64,000 nucleotides of DNA from Geobacter sp. UBA698. GTDB lineage: Bacteria; Desulfobacterota; Desulfuromonadia; Geobacterales; Pseudopelobacteraceae. Positions 34,589-45,608 of this stretch are shown one piece after another. A program made the translations under genes and the position numbers. Within the stretch, counting starts at the first letter, position 1. The number at the start of each line of letters is the position of its first letter. The notes beneath the pieces are model-generated. The model ran no database searches and was not told where the DNA came from. It saw only the letters and a list, made by a program, of their open reading frames with translations. Location: positions 1 through 64,000 of the forward strand of contig DBMM01000108.1 in the NCBI GenBank assembly GCA_002298925.1, given 5' to 3'.

Positions 34589-34780
34589 TCAGCAGGTCGG
34601 GCGGAACGCGTCAAGCTCCTTGCAGAACTGCACCAGATTGGAGTGATGCCGGTAATCCTTCTGATTGCAGAACGACACATAATCACTGAAGAGTCCGGTT
34701 TTGGCCAGGGCGGGCTGAGCCAGCTCCTTGCGATGAAGACCGCAGAATTCGTCGATGTGGGTATTCATTTTTGTTCCCAT
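34589..34780 (-). CDS. 63-residue Cys/His-rich small protein
   Basis: A small acidic/basic mixed protein, starting MGTKMNTHIDEFCGLHRKEL and ending DAFRPTC. Four cysteines and five histidines in 63 residues suggest metal or redox function. AGGAG lies ten bases upstream of the ATG at 34780. It is divergent from a TetR regulator, and the 178-base space between them carries two GTTTGAT-type repeats, so it is probably the regulator's target. No family is recognised. Confidence 0.6.
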   Translation of the reverse strand: MGTKMNTHIDEFCGLHRKELAQPALAKTGLFSDYVSFCNQKDYRHHSNLVQFCKELDAFRPTC

Positions 34781-34838
34781 AGTGATGGTACTCCTTTCGG
34801 TTTTGATCCTGCTCGCTAGTATCAAACTACAAATAACG

Positions 34839-34945
34839 AACGTTTGAATCAAAGTAAACCACAACTCGAAAAAAAATCAATTTTTTTATCATCAGACAAT
34901 TGGCTACTGCTTTGCTATTTTTATCGCAAATCGCCCAAACGTTTG
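34839..34945. promoter_or_regulatory. Divergent control region with AACGTTTGA repeats
   Basis: AACGTTTGA at 34839-34847, the inverse GTATCAAAC at 34819-34827, and the palindrome CAAACGTTTG at 34936-34945 share one core, as expected of TetR operators. Between them at 34900-34916, TTGGCTACTGCTTTGCT has the GG-N10-GC spacing of a sigma-54 promoter pointing to the TetR gene. Confidence 0.5.
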
Positions 34946-34958
34946 ATATGGTTACACC

Positions 34959-35567
34959 ATGGACACAAGAGACTACCGAAACAAATTGATATCTACCGCC
35001 ACGCACTTATTTGCGGAGCGGGGTCTGCACGGCGTGAGCGTCAGGGAACTTTCCAAGGCCGCCGGCGTGAGCATTTCCATGATTTCCTATTATTTTGACG
35101 GCAAGGAGGGTCTTTACTCTTCGGTGCTTGAGGAACAGTTTTCCTGCTTTGACTATATCGATGTCATCATGGGAAAAGAATCGGAACCAATAGAAAAGAT
35201 CGAGGATTATATCCGCTGGTCAATCAGGAGGCACCGGGAAAAGCCGCACCTGCTGAGGTTCTATACCAGCGAACTGACCAACCCGACCCGCTATTTCGCC
35301 CGGATTGTCCAGCCCGCCATAGAAAAGGTAATTCTGATTCTGATTGAGATCATTGAAGAAGGCATGCACAGAAAACAGCTGAGAAAAGGATTAAACCCTG
35401 AAGATACCGCTTTGGCCATGGTCGGCATGGTCAATTATTACTTCCTGAGCACCCTGGCCACGCAAAAATTTGTCAACCACTCCCCGGAGCGGGATGAAGA
35501 GCTGATCAAGCATTATATGGACATATTCACCAAAGGCATCTCCGAACACTCCGACGTCACCTACTGA
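34959..35567 (+). CDS. TetR/AcrR family transcriptional regulator
   Basis: A 202-residue regulator. The N-terminal helix-turn-helix is typical (LISTATHLFAERGLHGVSVR, then AAGVSISMISYYFDGKEGLY). The C-terminal all-helical ligand domain has RWSIRRHREKPHLLRFY and RYFARIVQPAIEKVI, similar to CerR/YbiH-type regulators. The ATG is shortly after the CAAACGTTTG palindrome. Target and effector are unknown; the divergent 63-residue gene is the obvious candidate. Confidence 0.87.
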   Translation: MDTRDYRNKLISTATHLFAERGLHGVSVRELSKAAGVSISMISYYFDGKEGLYSSVLEEQFSCFDYIDVIMGKESEPIEKIEDYIRWSIRRHREKPHLLRFYTSELTNPTRYFARIVQPAIEKVILILIEIIEEGMHRKQLRKGLNPEDTALAMVGMVNYYFLSTLATQKFVNHSPERDEELIKHYMDIFTKGISEHSDVTY

Positions 35568-35576
35568 AACAGCCGC

Positions 35577-36644
35577 CTAAGCCCCTTCGCTCTGCGCCTT
35601 CAAGGCCTCCATCTGATAATGCGCCCGCAGGGCATCCGCAATCTCAGCGATATCCCCCGTCATGATCGAGTCCAGACGATACAGCGTCAACCCGATGCGG
35701 TGATCGGTCATGCGCCCCTGGGGAAAATTGTAGGTACGGATACGCTCGCTGCGGTCGCCGGAACCGACCTGCTGCTTGCGGTCGGCGGCCAGCTTGGAGT
35801 CGTGGGCCTGCTGGATGGTGTCCAGGATGCGGGTCTTGAGGACCTTCATGGCCTTGGCGCGGTTCTTGATCTGGCTGCGTTCCTCCTGGCAGGCCACCAC
35901 CGTTCCGGTCGGGATGTGGGTGATACGCACAGCCGAATCGGTGGTGTTGACGTGCTGACCGCCGGCTCCGGATGAACGGTAGACGTCGATCTTCAGGTCC
36001 GTAGGGTTGATCTCGATATCCACGTCCTCGGCCTCGGGCATGATCGCCACGGTACAGGCGCTGGTATGGATGCGACCCTGGGCCTCGGTCTCGGGCACGC
36101 GCTGCACGCGGTGGGTGCCGGACTCGTACTTGAGCTTGGCAAAGACCCCCTCCCCCTCCACCGAGGCGATGATCTCCTTGAAGCCGCCCCGTTCCGACTC
36201 GGAGGCCGAAATGGTCTCCACCTTCCAGCGATTGTTATCGGCAAAACGGGAATACATCCGGAACAGGTCGCCGGCGAAGAGAGCCGACTCGTCACCGCCG
36301 GTGCCGGCGCGGATCTCGAGAATGACGCTCTTGTTGTCATTGGGATCCTTGGGCAAAAGCAGCAGCTGAATGTCCGCCTCCAGCTTTTCCTGCTCCGCAA
36401 CCAGGCTTTTCAGCTCCTCCTCGGCCATCTCCTTCATGTCCGGGTCGGACAACAGCTCGCGGTTTTCCGCAATCTCGGCCAGCACCTTGCGCCATCGGCG
36501 GTAGGCCGCCACCAGCTCGGACAGGTCGCTATGCTCGCGGGACAGCTTGCGGAACTCAGGCTGATTGGAGATCACCGCTGGATCAGACAAGAGCGCTTCC
36601 ACTTCCTGGTAACGCCGCTCAAGTTCTTCTATCTTGTCAAACAT
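35577..36644 (-). CDS. prfA: Peptide chain release factor 1
   Basis: A 355-residue RF1. The catalytic GGQ motif is in [18 protein letters not shown]. The recognition-domain and N-terminal coiled-coil features ([20 protein letters not shown]) are present. GAGG lies upstream of the ATG. In many relatives prmC/hemK follows directly; here the next gene is a convergent TetR regulator, so prmC must be elsewhere. Confidence 0.95.
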   Translation of the reverse strand: MFDKIEELERRYQEVEALLSDPAVISNQPEFRKLSREHSDLSELVAAYRRWRKVLAEIAENRELLSDPDMKEMAEEELKSLVAEQEKLEADIQLLLLPKDPNDNKSVILEIRAGTGGDESALFAGDLFRMYSRFADNNRWKVETISASESERGGFKEIIASVEGEGVFAKLKYESGTHRVQRVPETEAQGRIHTSACTVAIMPEAEDVDIEINPTDLKIDVYRSSGAGGQHVNTTDSAVRITHIPTGTVVACQEERSQIKNRAKAMKVLKTRILDTIQQAHDSKLAADRKQQVGSGDRSERIRTYNFPQGRMTDHRIGLTLYRLDSIMTGDIAEIADALRAHYQMEALKAQSEGA

Positions 36645-36663
36645 TCAAAACCTCATTAACAGT

Positions 36664-36753
36664 TCACCACAAAGTCTCAAAGAGCACCAGGTTGCACAAA
36701 GAAATGTATCCTACGTGAATCCTTTGAGTCCTTTATAGCTCTGTGGTGCAGAA
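36664..36753. repeat. Imperfect inverted repeat between prfA and DUF1385
   Basis: CACCACAAAGTCTCAAAGAGC near 36664 pairs imperfectly with CTTTGAGTCCTTTATAGCTC and TGTGGTG ending near 36751. It is a degenerate CACCACAAAG...CTTTGTGGTG-type intergenic repeat. No gene is present in this gap. Confidence 0.4.
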
Positions 36754-36757
36754 TTGA

Positions 36758-37687
36758 TTAAACGACCAGCCGGTCATCGGCATAGCCGTCATTGACTTCC
36801 AGCGCCTCGTTCAGCGAACGGATGGCAACCTCCAGCTGACTGTCATCCGGCTCACCCGTAGTCAGGCGCTGCAGGGCCAGACCAGGGGTGATGATCAGCT
36901 TGACCAGCGGATTGGAGTCATTTTTGGCACTCCACTTGAGAAACTCGTAGGAGATACCGGCGATCATCGGCAGCAGCACAACCCGCGAACCGGCCTTGAG
37001 ATAGAAGGGCCACAACTTGGGAATCAACGAAAAAACCGCGATACTGACCAGCATGACGATCAACAGGAAACTGGTGCCGCAGCGCGGATGCAGCCGGCTG
37101 TAGCGGCGCACGTTTTCCACGCTCAGTTCCTCTCCGGCCTCATAGGCGAAAATGGATTTGTGCTCGGCGCCATGATACTGGAATACCCGCTGGATATCCT
37201 TCATGCGGGAAATGCCCCAGATGTAGACCAGAAAGACCACCACCCGAATGACGCCATCCACCAGGTTGAAGACGATATTGTTGTCGCTGATCAGTGAGAG
37301 CTGGGTCAGCCATTTGGTGGCATACAGAGGCATCACGAAAAACAGTCCGATGCCGAAGCCGAAAGCCACCGCCATAGTACCGGCCATGGCCCACGAGGAT
37401 ATTTCCGAACTCTCTTTGCCGTCCTCCGGCTGATCTTCTTCGGCAATAGACTCGTTGGCTGAAAAGTTGAGCGCCTTGATGCCGATGATCAAGGATTGAA
37501 ACAGCGCCACTGCTCCGCGGATGATGGGGAGTTTCACAAGCGGGTAGCGCTCGGAAAGCGGCACCACCAGCTCCTTTTTTACCACGATTTCGCCATTGGG
37601 CCGGCGCACGGCAATTGCCACGGAACGCGGGGCACGCATCATGACGCCCTCGATTACCGCCTGGCCGCCAACATTGATTTTTTCCAT
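36758..37687 (-). CDS. DUF1385 (YqhQ-like) membrane protein
   Basis: A 309-residue membrane protein of the YqhQ family. The N terminus [18 protein letters not shown] and the central [20 protein letters not shown] and [13 protein letters not shown] are family hallmarks. Several helices are evident. Function is not established, although the His/Cys-rich loop suggests a catalytic or metal site. The context rho-rpmE-thyX-DUF1385-prfA is typical of deltaproteobacteria and Gram-positives. Confidence 0.85.
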   Translation of the reverse strand: MEKINVGGQAVIEGVMMRAPRSVAIAVRRPNGEIVVKKELVVPLSERYPLVKLPIIRGAVALFQSLIIGIKALNFSANESIAEEDQPEDGKESSEISSWAMAGTMAVAFGFGIGLFFVMPLYATKWLTQLSLISDNNIVFNLVDGVIRVVVFLVYIWGISRMKDIQRVFQYHGAEHKSIFAYEAGEELSVENVRRYSRLHPRCGTSFLLIVMLVSIAVFSLIPKLWPFYLKAGSRVVLLPMIAGISYEFLKWSAKNDSNPLVKLIITPGLALQRLTTGEPDDSQLEVAIRSLNEALEVNDGYADDRLVV

Positions 37688-37728
37688 GCAATCCCCTTTT
37701 TAGATACCTAGCCGTGAACCAGCTTCAG

Positions 37729-38421
37729 CTATTCCAGTTTCTTGAAATAATCCCGAATTTCCTGGGTCTGACCGCAGCAGAACTGCCCCTCCGGGCAAGG
37801 TCCGCCCACGCAGCCCGGTCCGGCCTCGCGGAAGATAACCGGAGCGACTTTTTTCACCTGTCGCAACATTTCAACGCTCATCTCGCGGATCTCCCACTGG
37901 GCCCGCTGACAGCAGCGCAGAGCAAAAAAATGGAGCAGTTCACGGGCATTCATGGTCATGATGATCTTGGTTTCGGTGGCATTGGGCAGGATGTAACGGG
38001 CATCCTCGGCCGGAATCCCCATGTCAACCAGCTGAGCATAGGCCTTGTGAACCGTCTCGGACATGAAGGCGAAGATCTGACGCGCTTCTGCATTTTCAGC
38101 AATGGTGTCCGGCATGATGGAGGTGAACTCCTCCTTGTGGGACACGTAGCGCTGGGACTGCTGGGAGAAGGAAGCGATGCGGTGCCGCACCAGCTGGTGC
38201 GTTGTCACCCGGGAGATGCCTTCAATGCCGAAGGTGAAGGAGACATGTTCAAGCACAGAGTGGTGCCCCAGCGACATGATCTTGTCCAGGAACGACTCGA
38301 TATCGGACGATTCCAGCCGTTCTCTGAGCTTGCCGATGGACGACGGGGAATAGCAGAGCCTGGCCGCAAGGGCGACCGTTTTTTCCGGTTCGGGGGTATA
38401 CTGGAGAAGTTCTACATTCAT
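37729..38421 (-). CDS. thyX: FAD-dependent thymidylate synthase
   Basis: A 230-residue ThyX. The diagnostic motif RHRIASFSQQS (RHR-x2-S-x4-S) is near residue 78. HHSVLEHVSFTFGIEGISR and NARELLHFFALRCCQRAQWE are also typical. The C-terminal end is cysteine-rich (GPGCVGGPCPEGQFCCGQ), more than in most ThyX proteins, and could bind metal. The ATG at 38421 (MNVELLQY) is preferred over a TTG ten codons before. It indicates flavin-dependent dTMP synthesis. Confidence 0.94.
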   Translation of the reverse strand: MNVELLQYTPEPEKTVALAARLCYSPSSIGKLRERLESSDIESFLDKIMSLGHHSVLEHVSFTFGIEGISRVTTHQLVRHRIASFSQQSQRYVSHKEEFTSIMPDTIAENAEARQIFAFMSETVHKAYAQLVDMGIPAEDARYILPNATETKIIMTMNARELLHFFALRCCQRAQWEIREMSVEMLRQVKKVAPVIFREAGPGCVGGPCPEGQFCCGQTQEIRDYFKKLE

Positions 38422-38491
38422 GTCGGCGGTTCCGATCGGGTTAGAGCTCAAGTTACTGCGCCAAGGCAGGCATTTCTGGCGCTAAACACGA

Positions 38492-38525
38492 AAAGGGGGA
38501 TTTGTCCCTGGACAAAGCCCCCTTT
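38492..38525 (-). terminator. Terminator of rpmE
   Basis: AAAGGGGGATTTGTCC and GGACAAAGCCCCCTTT form a 16-base stem with one mismatch. It sits 20 bases after the rpmE stop. On the minus strand TTTTCG follows. Confidence 0.8.
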
Positions 38526-38546
38526 ATGCATTGAACCGGCAATAAG

Positions 38547-38747
38547 TTACAGTTGGCCGTATCGCTTCTTGAACCGCTCAACGCGGCCGGCGGTATCGAC
38601 AAGCTTCTGCTTGCCGGTGAAGAACGGATGGCAGGCGGAGCAGATCTCGGTGTTGATCTCTTTGCGGGTGGAACGGGTCTGAAACGTGTTGCCGCAGATG
38701 CACTTGACGGTCACTTCGGAATAAACTGGGTGGATACCTTCTTTCAT
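38547..38747 (-). CDS. rpmE: 50S ribosomal protein L31, zinc-binding type
   Basis: A 66-residue L31 with the zinc-binding cysteines retained ([16 protein letters not shown] and [12 protein letters not shown]), followed by [19 protein letters not shown] precedes the ATG. It lies downstream of rho as in many bacteria and has its own terminator. Confidence 0.95.
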   Translation of the reverse strand: MKEGIHPVYSEVTVKCICGNTFQTRSTRKEINTEICSACHPFFTGKQKLVDTAGRVERFKKRYGQL

Positions 38748-38849
38748 TTTTCCTCCTTCATATCTTTCGCCGCAGAGTGAGCGAATATTTTTAATCGACG
38801 TCTTTCAAGCAAAAATTAATGGTACCGATTCGGATTTTTTTTTGCAACC

Positions 38850-40106
38850 TTATTTTTGCGATTTCGACATGGAGTCCAAAAATTCCTGATTGGTCTTGGC
38901 CTCGGAAATCTTGTCCAGCAGGAACTCCATGCTGTCGACAACGTTCATGGGATGGATCACCTTACGCAGGATCCAGATGCGGTTGAGCGAGTTCTTGTCG
39001 ATCAGCAGCTCTTCCTTGCGGGTGCCTGACTTGTTGATATCGATGGCCGGGAAGGTGCGCTTCTCCACCAGTTTGCGATCGAGATGCAGCTCCATGTTGC
39101 CGGTGCCCTTGAACTCCTCGAAGATGACGTCGTCCATCTTGCTGCCTGTGTCCACCAGAGCAGTGGCGATGATGGTCAGTGAGCCCCCCTCCTCGATGTT
39201 GCGGGCAGCGCCAAAAAAGCGCTTGGGCTTATGCAGGGCATTTGAGTCCACACCACCGGAAAGGATCTTGCCGGAGGGCGGAATGACCGTATTGTAGGCG
39301 CGGGCCAGGCGGGTAATTGAATCCAGCAGGATCACGACGTCACGTTTGTGTTCCACCAGGCGCTTGGCCTTTTCAATTACCATTTCAGCAACCTGAACGT
39401 GGCGTGTAGCCGGTTCATCAAAGGTTGAAGAGACCACCTCCCCCTTGACCGAGCGTTGCATGTCAGTCACTTCCTCCGGCCGCTCGTCAATCAGCAGGAC
39501 GATCAGATAGACCTCGGGGTGATTGGCGGCAATCGAATTGGCAATATTCTGGATCAGCATGGTCTTGCCGGTGCGGGGCGGGGCGACGATCAGGCCGCGT
39601 TGTCCCTTGCCAATGGGCGCAACCAGTTCCACCACCCGCATGGGCAGGTTGTCCGGGGCGGTCTCCAGCTTCAGCTTTTCCTCGGGATAGAGCGGGGTCA
39701 GGTTGTCAAAAAGGATCTTTTCGCGAGCGACCTCGGGCGGTTCGAAGTTGACCGTCTCGACCTTGAGCAGGGCAAAGTAACGCTCGCCCTCCTTGGGGGG
39801 GCGAATCTGCCCGGAAACGGTATCGCCGGTGCGCAGATTGAAGCGCCGGATCTGACTGGGCGAGACATAGATGTCATCGGGCCCCGGCAGATAGTTGTAA
39901 TCGGTGGCGCGCAGAAAGCCGAATCCGTCCTGCAGGGTTTCCAGCACCCCTTCTCCGAAGATCATGCCGTTCTGTTCGGTCTGGGCGTTGAGAATGGCAA
40001 AAATCAGATCCTGCTTGCGCAGACTGGAAGCCCCCTCAATATTCAGGTCTCGAGCAATCGTATTAAGCTCGTTGATCTTCTTGCCTTTTAATTCCTGTAG
40101 ATTCAT
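38850..40106 (-). CDS. rho: Transcription termination factor Rho
   Basis: A 418-residue Rho. It has the N-terminal [19 protein letters not shown], the cold-shock RNA-binding fold with [20 protein letters not shown], and the P-loop [12 protein letters not shown]. The Q-loop/R-loop region includes [12 protein letters not shown] and [18 protein letters not shown]. The start at ATG 40106 follows AGGAG by six bases; an upstream in-frame ATG at 40133 lacks one. Confidence 0.95.
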   Translation of the reverse strand: MNLQELKGKKINELNTIARDLNIEGASSLRKQDLIFAILNAQTEQNGMIFGEGVLETLQDGFGFLRATDYNYLPGPDDIYVSPSQIRRFNLRTGDTVSGQIRPPKEGERYFALLKVETVNFEPPEVAREKILFDNLTPLYPEEKLKLETAPDNLPMRVVELVAPIGKGQRGLIVAPPRTGKTMLIQNIANSIAANHPEVYLIVLLIDERPEEVTDMQRSVKGEVVSSTFDEPATRHVQVAEMVIEKAKRLVEHKRDVVILLDSITRLARAYNTVIPPSGKILSGGVDSNALHKPKRFFGAARNIEEGGSLTIIATALVDTGSKMDDVIFEEFKGTGNMELHLDRKLVEKRTFPAIDINKSGTRKEELLIDKNSLNRIWILRKVIHPMNVVDSMEFLLDKISEAKTNQEFLDSMSKSQK

Positions 40107-40528
40107 CGGTTCTCCTGCACGGTTAGCGGACATGCGTAATGCGGCTGCAAAAAAGGCTGGTCAGCGAGACTGGCCTGTGAGCCGGGTGATAATTTTATTG
40201 AAGCCTAGCGAATTATGACCTCAATGCGGTAATGGAAGGAAAGTAGCCTGGCAGGAAACTCCATTGGCAGTTGTCAATTATGAATAAAGATCGGAGATTC
40301 GTGTAATAAGTAAATAGCGAAGGTTTGTCTGAGGTTCGTAATGTTGCCAGGACACATATTTCAGAAGGATTATCAAACCGTACCCTTAATTTCAGGAACT
40401 TGTCAACATAAAATATCCACGATTCCATCGGCATCGCAGTTATTTGTCTTGACCCTGTTGTTGCCAAGGCTATATAAATTCTGCATGTTCACTTGTCAGA
40501 CTCCATACCGGCGCAGACTCTCCCCGCC

Positions 40529-42517
40529 ATGACACCCCTCGACCTTGCGCTCACTGCGGCCCTGTTCTGCACCATTTCCGGCCTAGCATCCCTCTCGCGC
40601 CGTGTGCCCCTGTTTATTGGCCGCAAAGTCGCTTTCGGATTCATGCTGCTGGCCGCGCTGGCGGGACTTGCGGCGGTGTTCAGGACACTTTCGGGAAGCG
40701 CTCCCCCTGAAACCATCGAAATCATATGGCACATTCCCATCGGGACCCTCCTGTTCCGGCTGGACAATCTGTCGGCCTTCTTCCTGATCCCGATCCTGGT
40801 CGTAGCAGCCTGCATCGCCCTGTACGGCTGCGGCTACTGCGCCACCACCCCGCAGAACAGACAGGAATCCCAGATCACCTTCTTCTTCGGCCTGACCGTT
40901 GCTTCCATCGTCATGCTGGTTCTCTCCGCCGGAGGCATCACCCTGCTGATCTGCTGGGAAGCCATGTCCCTGATGTCGTTTCTGACCATGTGCCTGGCAG
41001 AACATGGCAAACAACAGGTGCGCGAAGCCGGCCTCCAGTTTCTGGTGGCCAGCCACTTGACCGTTCTGGCGCTGTTTGTGGCCTTTTCCCTGCTGCCCCA
41101 TGACGCTGGCGCCGCCTTTCCCGGTATCGGCACCCTTGATCCGGCTGCCCCCGCTTCACGACTGATCCTGTTGGCAGCCCTGATCGGCTTCGGCACCAAG
41201 GCCGGCATCATGCCGCTGCACGTCTGGCTCCCCACAGCCCACGCCAACGCCCCCAGCCACATATCGGCCCTCATGTCGGGCATCATCCTCAAGATGGGGA
41301 TTTACGGCATCCTGCGGACACTTTCCTTCTTCGGCACACCGCCATTGTGGTGGGGCATAATGCTGCTCTGCCTCGGCATCGCTTCTGCGGTTGCCGGCGT
41401 ACTGTTCGCCATCGGCCAGCACGACATCAAGCGCTTGCTGGCCTATCACAGCATCGAAAACATCGGCATCATCGTCATGGGCATCGGCGTGGCACTGATC
41501 GGTCTTACCAGCGGCAACCGCATACTGTTCGTGCTCGGCATGGCCGGAGCGCTGCTGCATGTACTCAATCACGCCCTTTTCAAGTCTCTGCTCTTTCTGG
41601 GAAGCGGAGCGATCATACATCTCAGCGGTACCCGCGACATCGACCGCATGGGTGGTCTGTCCCGTTCATTGCCGCTCACCTCAGCTGCATTCCTGATCGG
41701 TTCCGCGGCCATCTGCGGACTGCCTCCGCTCAACGGTTTTGTCAGCGAATTCCTGATCTACCTGGGCATCTTCAAAGGCTTCGGCGTTTCATCCGGCGGC
41801 GCGGACCCCCTGCTGGCCCTGGCAGCGCCGGCGCTGGCACTCACCGGCGGCCTGGCCCTGGCCTGCTTCGTCAAGGTATTCGGCAGCATCTTTCTGGGTA
41901 CCCCCCGCACTATCCTGCCGCCGCCCCATGAGCATCCCGCCATGAACGGCGCCATGATCGCCCTGGCCGGCTTGTGCATCCTGATCGGCACATTGCCGTT
42001 TCTGACCGCAGGAGTGCTCGAGCCGGTGATCGCCTCCCTCTTTCCGCAGCCGGGCACCCTGCTCCCCTCCATCCAGACCACCGCCCATCTGTACGGCCTG
42101 AGCGTCTCGGCGGCAATTCTGGTGCTGCTAGCCATCCTGCTGGTCGCCTGGTATGTCGGCCGGCTCAAAACCACCCCGGTCACCACGACCGGCACCTGGG
42201 ACTGCGGCTACGCGGCCCCCTCCGCCAGTATGCAGTACACCGCTTCATCCTTTGCCGAAATGCTGGTTAAAATCTTCAGCGTCATTCTTCGTCCCGAACG
42301 CCACGAGCCAGACATCAGCCAGCTTTTTCCGGGTAAAACCGAATTTCACTCCCATGTGCCCGAGGTGACGCTCGACCGTGGCATTCTGCCTTTACTGGCT
42401 GCCGTCGACCGGCGCCTGGCAGTCATCCGCCGCCTGCAGAACGGCCAGCTGAACCGCTATCTGCTCTACATCTTTGTGGCCTTGATCGTACTGCTGACCA
42501 TCTCCAATTATTTCTGA
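40529..42517 (+). CDS. HyfB-like proton-antiporter subunit, orphan
   Basis: A 662-residue polytopic protein of the Nqo12/MrpA antiporter-like family, closest in plan to HyfB/HycC. It has 14 or more helices, FFFGLTVASIVMLVLSAGG, GFGTKAGIMPLHVWLPTAHA, the Lys/His helix GQHDIKRLLAYHSIENIGII, ICGLPPLNGFVSEFLIY, and the C-terminal WDCGYAAPSASMQYT of HyfB proteins. Such subunits belong to hydrogenase-4 or formate hydrogenlyase, yet no other hyf gene flanks it. TTG 40493 is an alternative start. 40107-40528 shows no other gene. Confidence 0.87.
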   Translation: MTPLDLALTAALFCTISGLASLSRRVPLFIGRKVAFGFMLLAALAGLAAVFRTLSGSAPPETIEIIWHIPIGTLLFRLDNLSAFFLIPILVVAACIALYGCGYCATTPQNRQESQITFFFGLTVASIVMLVLSAGGITLLICWEAMSLMSFLTMCLAEHGKQQVREAGLQFLVASHLTVLALFVAFSLLPHDAGAAFPGIGTLDPAAPASRLILLAALIGFGTKAGIMPLHVWLPTAHANAPSHISALMSGIILKMGIYGILRTLSFFGTPPLWWGIMLLCLGIASAVAGVLFAIGQHDIKRLLAYHSIENIGIIVMGIGVALIGLTSGNRILFVLGMAGALLHVLNHALFKSLLFLGSGAIIHLSGTRDIDRMGGLSRSLPLTSAAFLIGSAAICGLPPLNGFVSEFLIYLGIFKGFGVSSGGADPLLALAAPALALTGGLALACFVKVFGSIFLGTPRTILPPPHEHPAMNGAMIALAGLCILIGTLPFLTAGVLEPVIASLFPQPGTLLPSIQTTAHLYGLSVSAAILVLLAILLVAWYVGRLKTTPVTTTGTWDCGYAAPSASMQYTASSFAEMLVKIFSVILRPERHEPDISQLFPGKTEFHSHVPEVTLDRGILPLLAAVDRRLAVIRRLQNGQLNRYLLYIFVALIVLLTISNYF

Positions 42518-42560
42518 TTGAATCTATCGCCATGAAAAGGTCTCGATAAACGTCTCAATC

Positions 42561-42589
42561 TTGACCGCATCGTCCGGACCTGCTATTTT
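42561..42589 (+). promoter_or_regulatory. Sigma-70 type promoter for glyQS
   Basis: TTGACC at 42561-42566 and TATTTT at 42584-42589 are 17 bases apart, and glyQ starts at 42644. This is a reasonable housekeeping promoter; no T-box structure was seen. Confidence 0.5.
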
Positions 42590-42643
42590 GTTAATCTTTT
42601 TTCTGCCTTTTTATCTACACTGCCACCATCGGAGGAGCACATC

Positions 42644-43521
<878 letters not shown>

Positions 43522-43522
<1 letters not shown>

Positions 43523-45585
43523 TGAATACCAAAGAACTATTTCTGGAAATCGGCACGGAAGAGATCCCAGCCGGATTCATCCCCCGGGCCATGGCCGAGA
43601 TGGAAGCCATCATTATTCGTGAACTTGGCAATGCCCGCCTCTCTTTCGGAGAGATCAAAACCATGGCGACCCCGCGCCGTCTGGCTCTGGTGGTCACCAA
43701 TATTCCGGCCGTGCAGCCCGATGCCGAAATCACTGCCACCGGCCCATCCAAAAAAGCCGCCTTTGATGCCGACGGCAAACCGACCAAGGCCGCTGAAGGC
43801 TTTGCCAGGGGCCAGGGCGTGAATGTATCGGCGCTAAAAATCGTTACCACCGACAAGGGCGAGTACATCGCCGTAACCAGACAGGAAACCGGCCGCCCGA
43901 CCCACCAGCTGCTGGCCGAGATCCTGCCCGGCCTGGTCGCCGCGATACCCTTCAAAAAATCCATGCGCTGGGGCAGCCAGGATATACGCTTCGCCCGGCC
44001 GATCCACTGGATTGTGGCCCTGTTCGACGGCATCGTGGTGCCCTTCTCCTTCGGCAACATCGACAGCGGCACGGTCTCCCGCGGTCACCGCTTCATGGCC
44101 AACAGCACCTTTCCGGTCAGAAGTTTCGAACACTACCTGCAAGAGTGCGAACGCCACTTCGTGATCGTCGACCCCCAGCGGCGCAGGGACATCATCCGCC
44201 GCGAGACCCACCGCGTGGCCCTGGCGGCCGGCGGACACCTGCTGCCCGATGAGGAGCTGCTGGACCAGGTGGTCTACCTGGTGGAGTACCCCAGCGCCGT
44301 CCACGGCACCTTTTCGCCGGAGTTCCTGAAAGTGCCCAAAGAGGTGCTGATCACCTCCATGCGCAGCCACCAGCGCTACTTCTCCATCGTCGACGGCCAG
44401 GGCAAGCTGATGCCCGGCTTCATCACCATCAACAACACCCTGACCGATGACCCCTCGGTGGTGGTCAAGGGCAATGAGCGCGTTCTGCGCGCCCGCCTGT
44501 CCGACGCCCGCTTCTTCTTCGAGGAAGACCAGAAAGTCACTTTGGAAGAACGGGTCAAGTCTCTGAAAAAGGTGGTCTACCAGCAGAAGCTGGGCACCTC
44601 CTACGAAAAAATGGAGCGCTTCCGCGCCCTGTCCGAATCCCTGGCAGCCTTTATAAACCCCGCCATCCTGGAGCAGGTCTCCCGCAGCGCCTATCTCTGC
44701 AAGGCCGACCTGGTCTCCGCCATGGTCGGGGAGTTCCCCGAGGTGCAGGGCATCATGGGGCGCGAATATGCCCTGCTGGAAGGCATCCCGGCCGAGGTGG
44801 CCAATGCCATCGCCGAGCACTATCTGCCGACCCAGGCCGGCGGAGAGTTGCCGGCCTCTGATGCTGGCGCCATCGTCTCGATCTGCGACAAGTTGGACAC
44901 CATCTGCGGCTGCTTCGGTGTGGGGCTGATCCCGACCGGTTCGGCCGACCCCTATGCCCTGCGCCGTTCGGCCATCGGCATCATCAACATCATCCTCGAA
45001 AAGGGCTACCGGATCTCCCTGTCCGATGGCATTGACAAGGCGCTGCAGCTGCTGAGTGCCAAGCTGACCCGACCGACTGCAGAAGTGAAAGCCGATGTGA
45101 TGGAGTTTTTCCGGGGCCGCTTCACCAATCTGCTGGGGGACCAGTATCCGACCGACGTGGTGGAGGCAGCCGTATCGACCGGTTACATCGACCTGGTGGA
45201 GACGTCCGCCCGCATCACGGCGCTGGCGAAATTCACGTCACATCCGGATTTCGAGGCACTGGCCGTGGCCTTCAAACGCATCGGTAACATCATCAAGGAA
45301 GGTGTCGATGCTCCGGTAGACCCGACCCTGTTCCAGGATCAAGCCGAAAGTTGTCTGTATGAGGCCTTCCAGTCAGCGAAGAATTCCGTCGAAGCAAGCA
45401 TCAGCGACGGCGCCTGGCAGGACGCACTGACCGAGATCGCAACCCTGCGCGGTCCTGTGGATAGCTTCTTCGACAAGGTCATGGTCATGGCCGACGACGA
45501 AAAAGTCCGCGGCAACCGATTGGCACTGTTGACCGCCATGGCTCGCATGTTCGGCAAAATCGCAGATTTTTCCCGGATAGCATAA
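43522..45585 (+). CDS. glyS: Glycyl-tRNA synthetase beta subunit
   Basis: A 687-residue beta subunit with the N-terminal [54 protein letters not shown] and an HD-like section, then the C-terminal anticodon-binding part. The start at ATG 43522 overlaps the glyQ stop by one base and follows AAAGGAGG. Full length. Confidence 0.95.
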
Positions 45586-45608
45586 CATCACATCAGGAGG
45601 CACGCGGC

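Noticed and set aside
40134..40200. Hairpin with adjacent A/T-run in the rho leader, considered as an attenuator
   Set aside because: On the strand transcribed into rho the stem has two central mismatches, so it is too weak to support termination.
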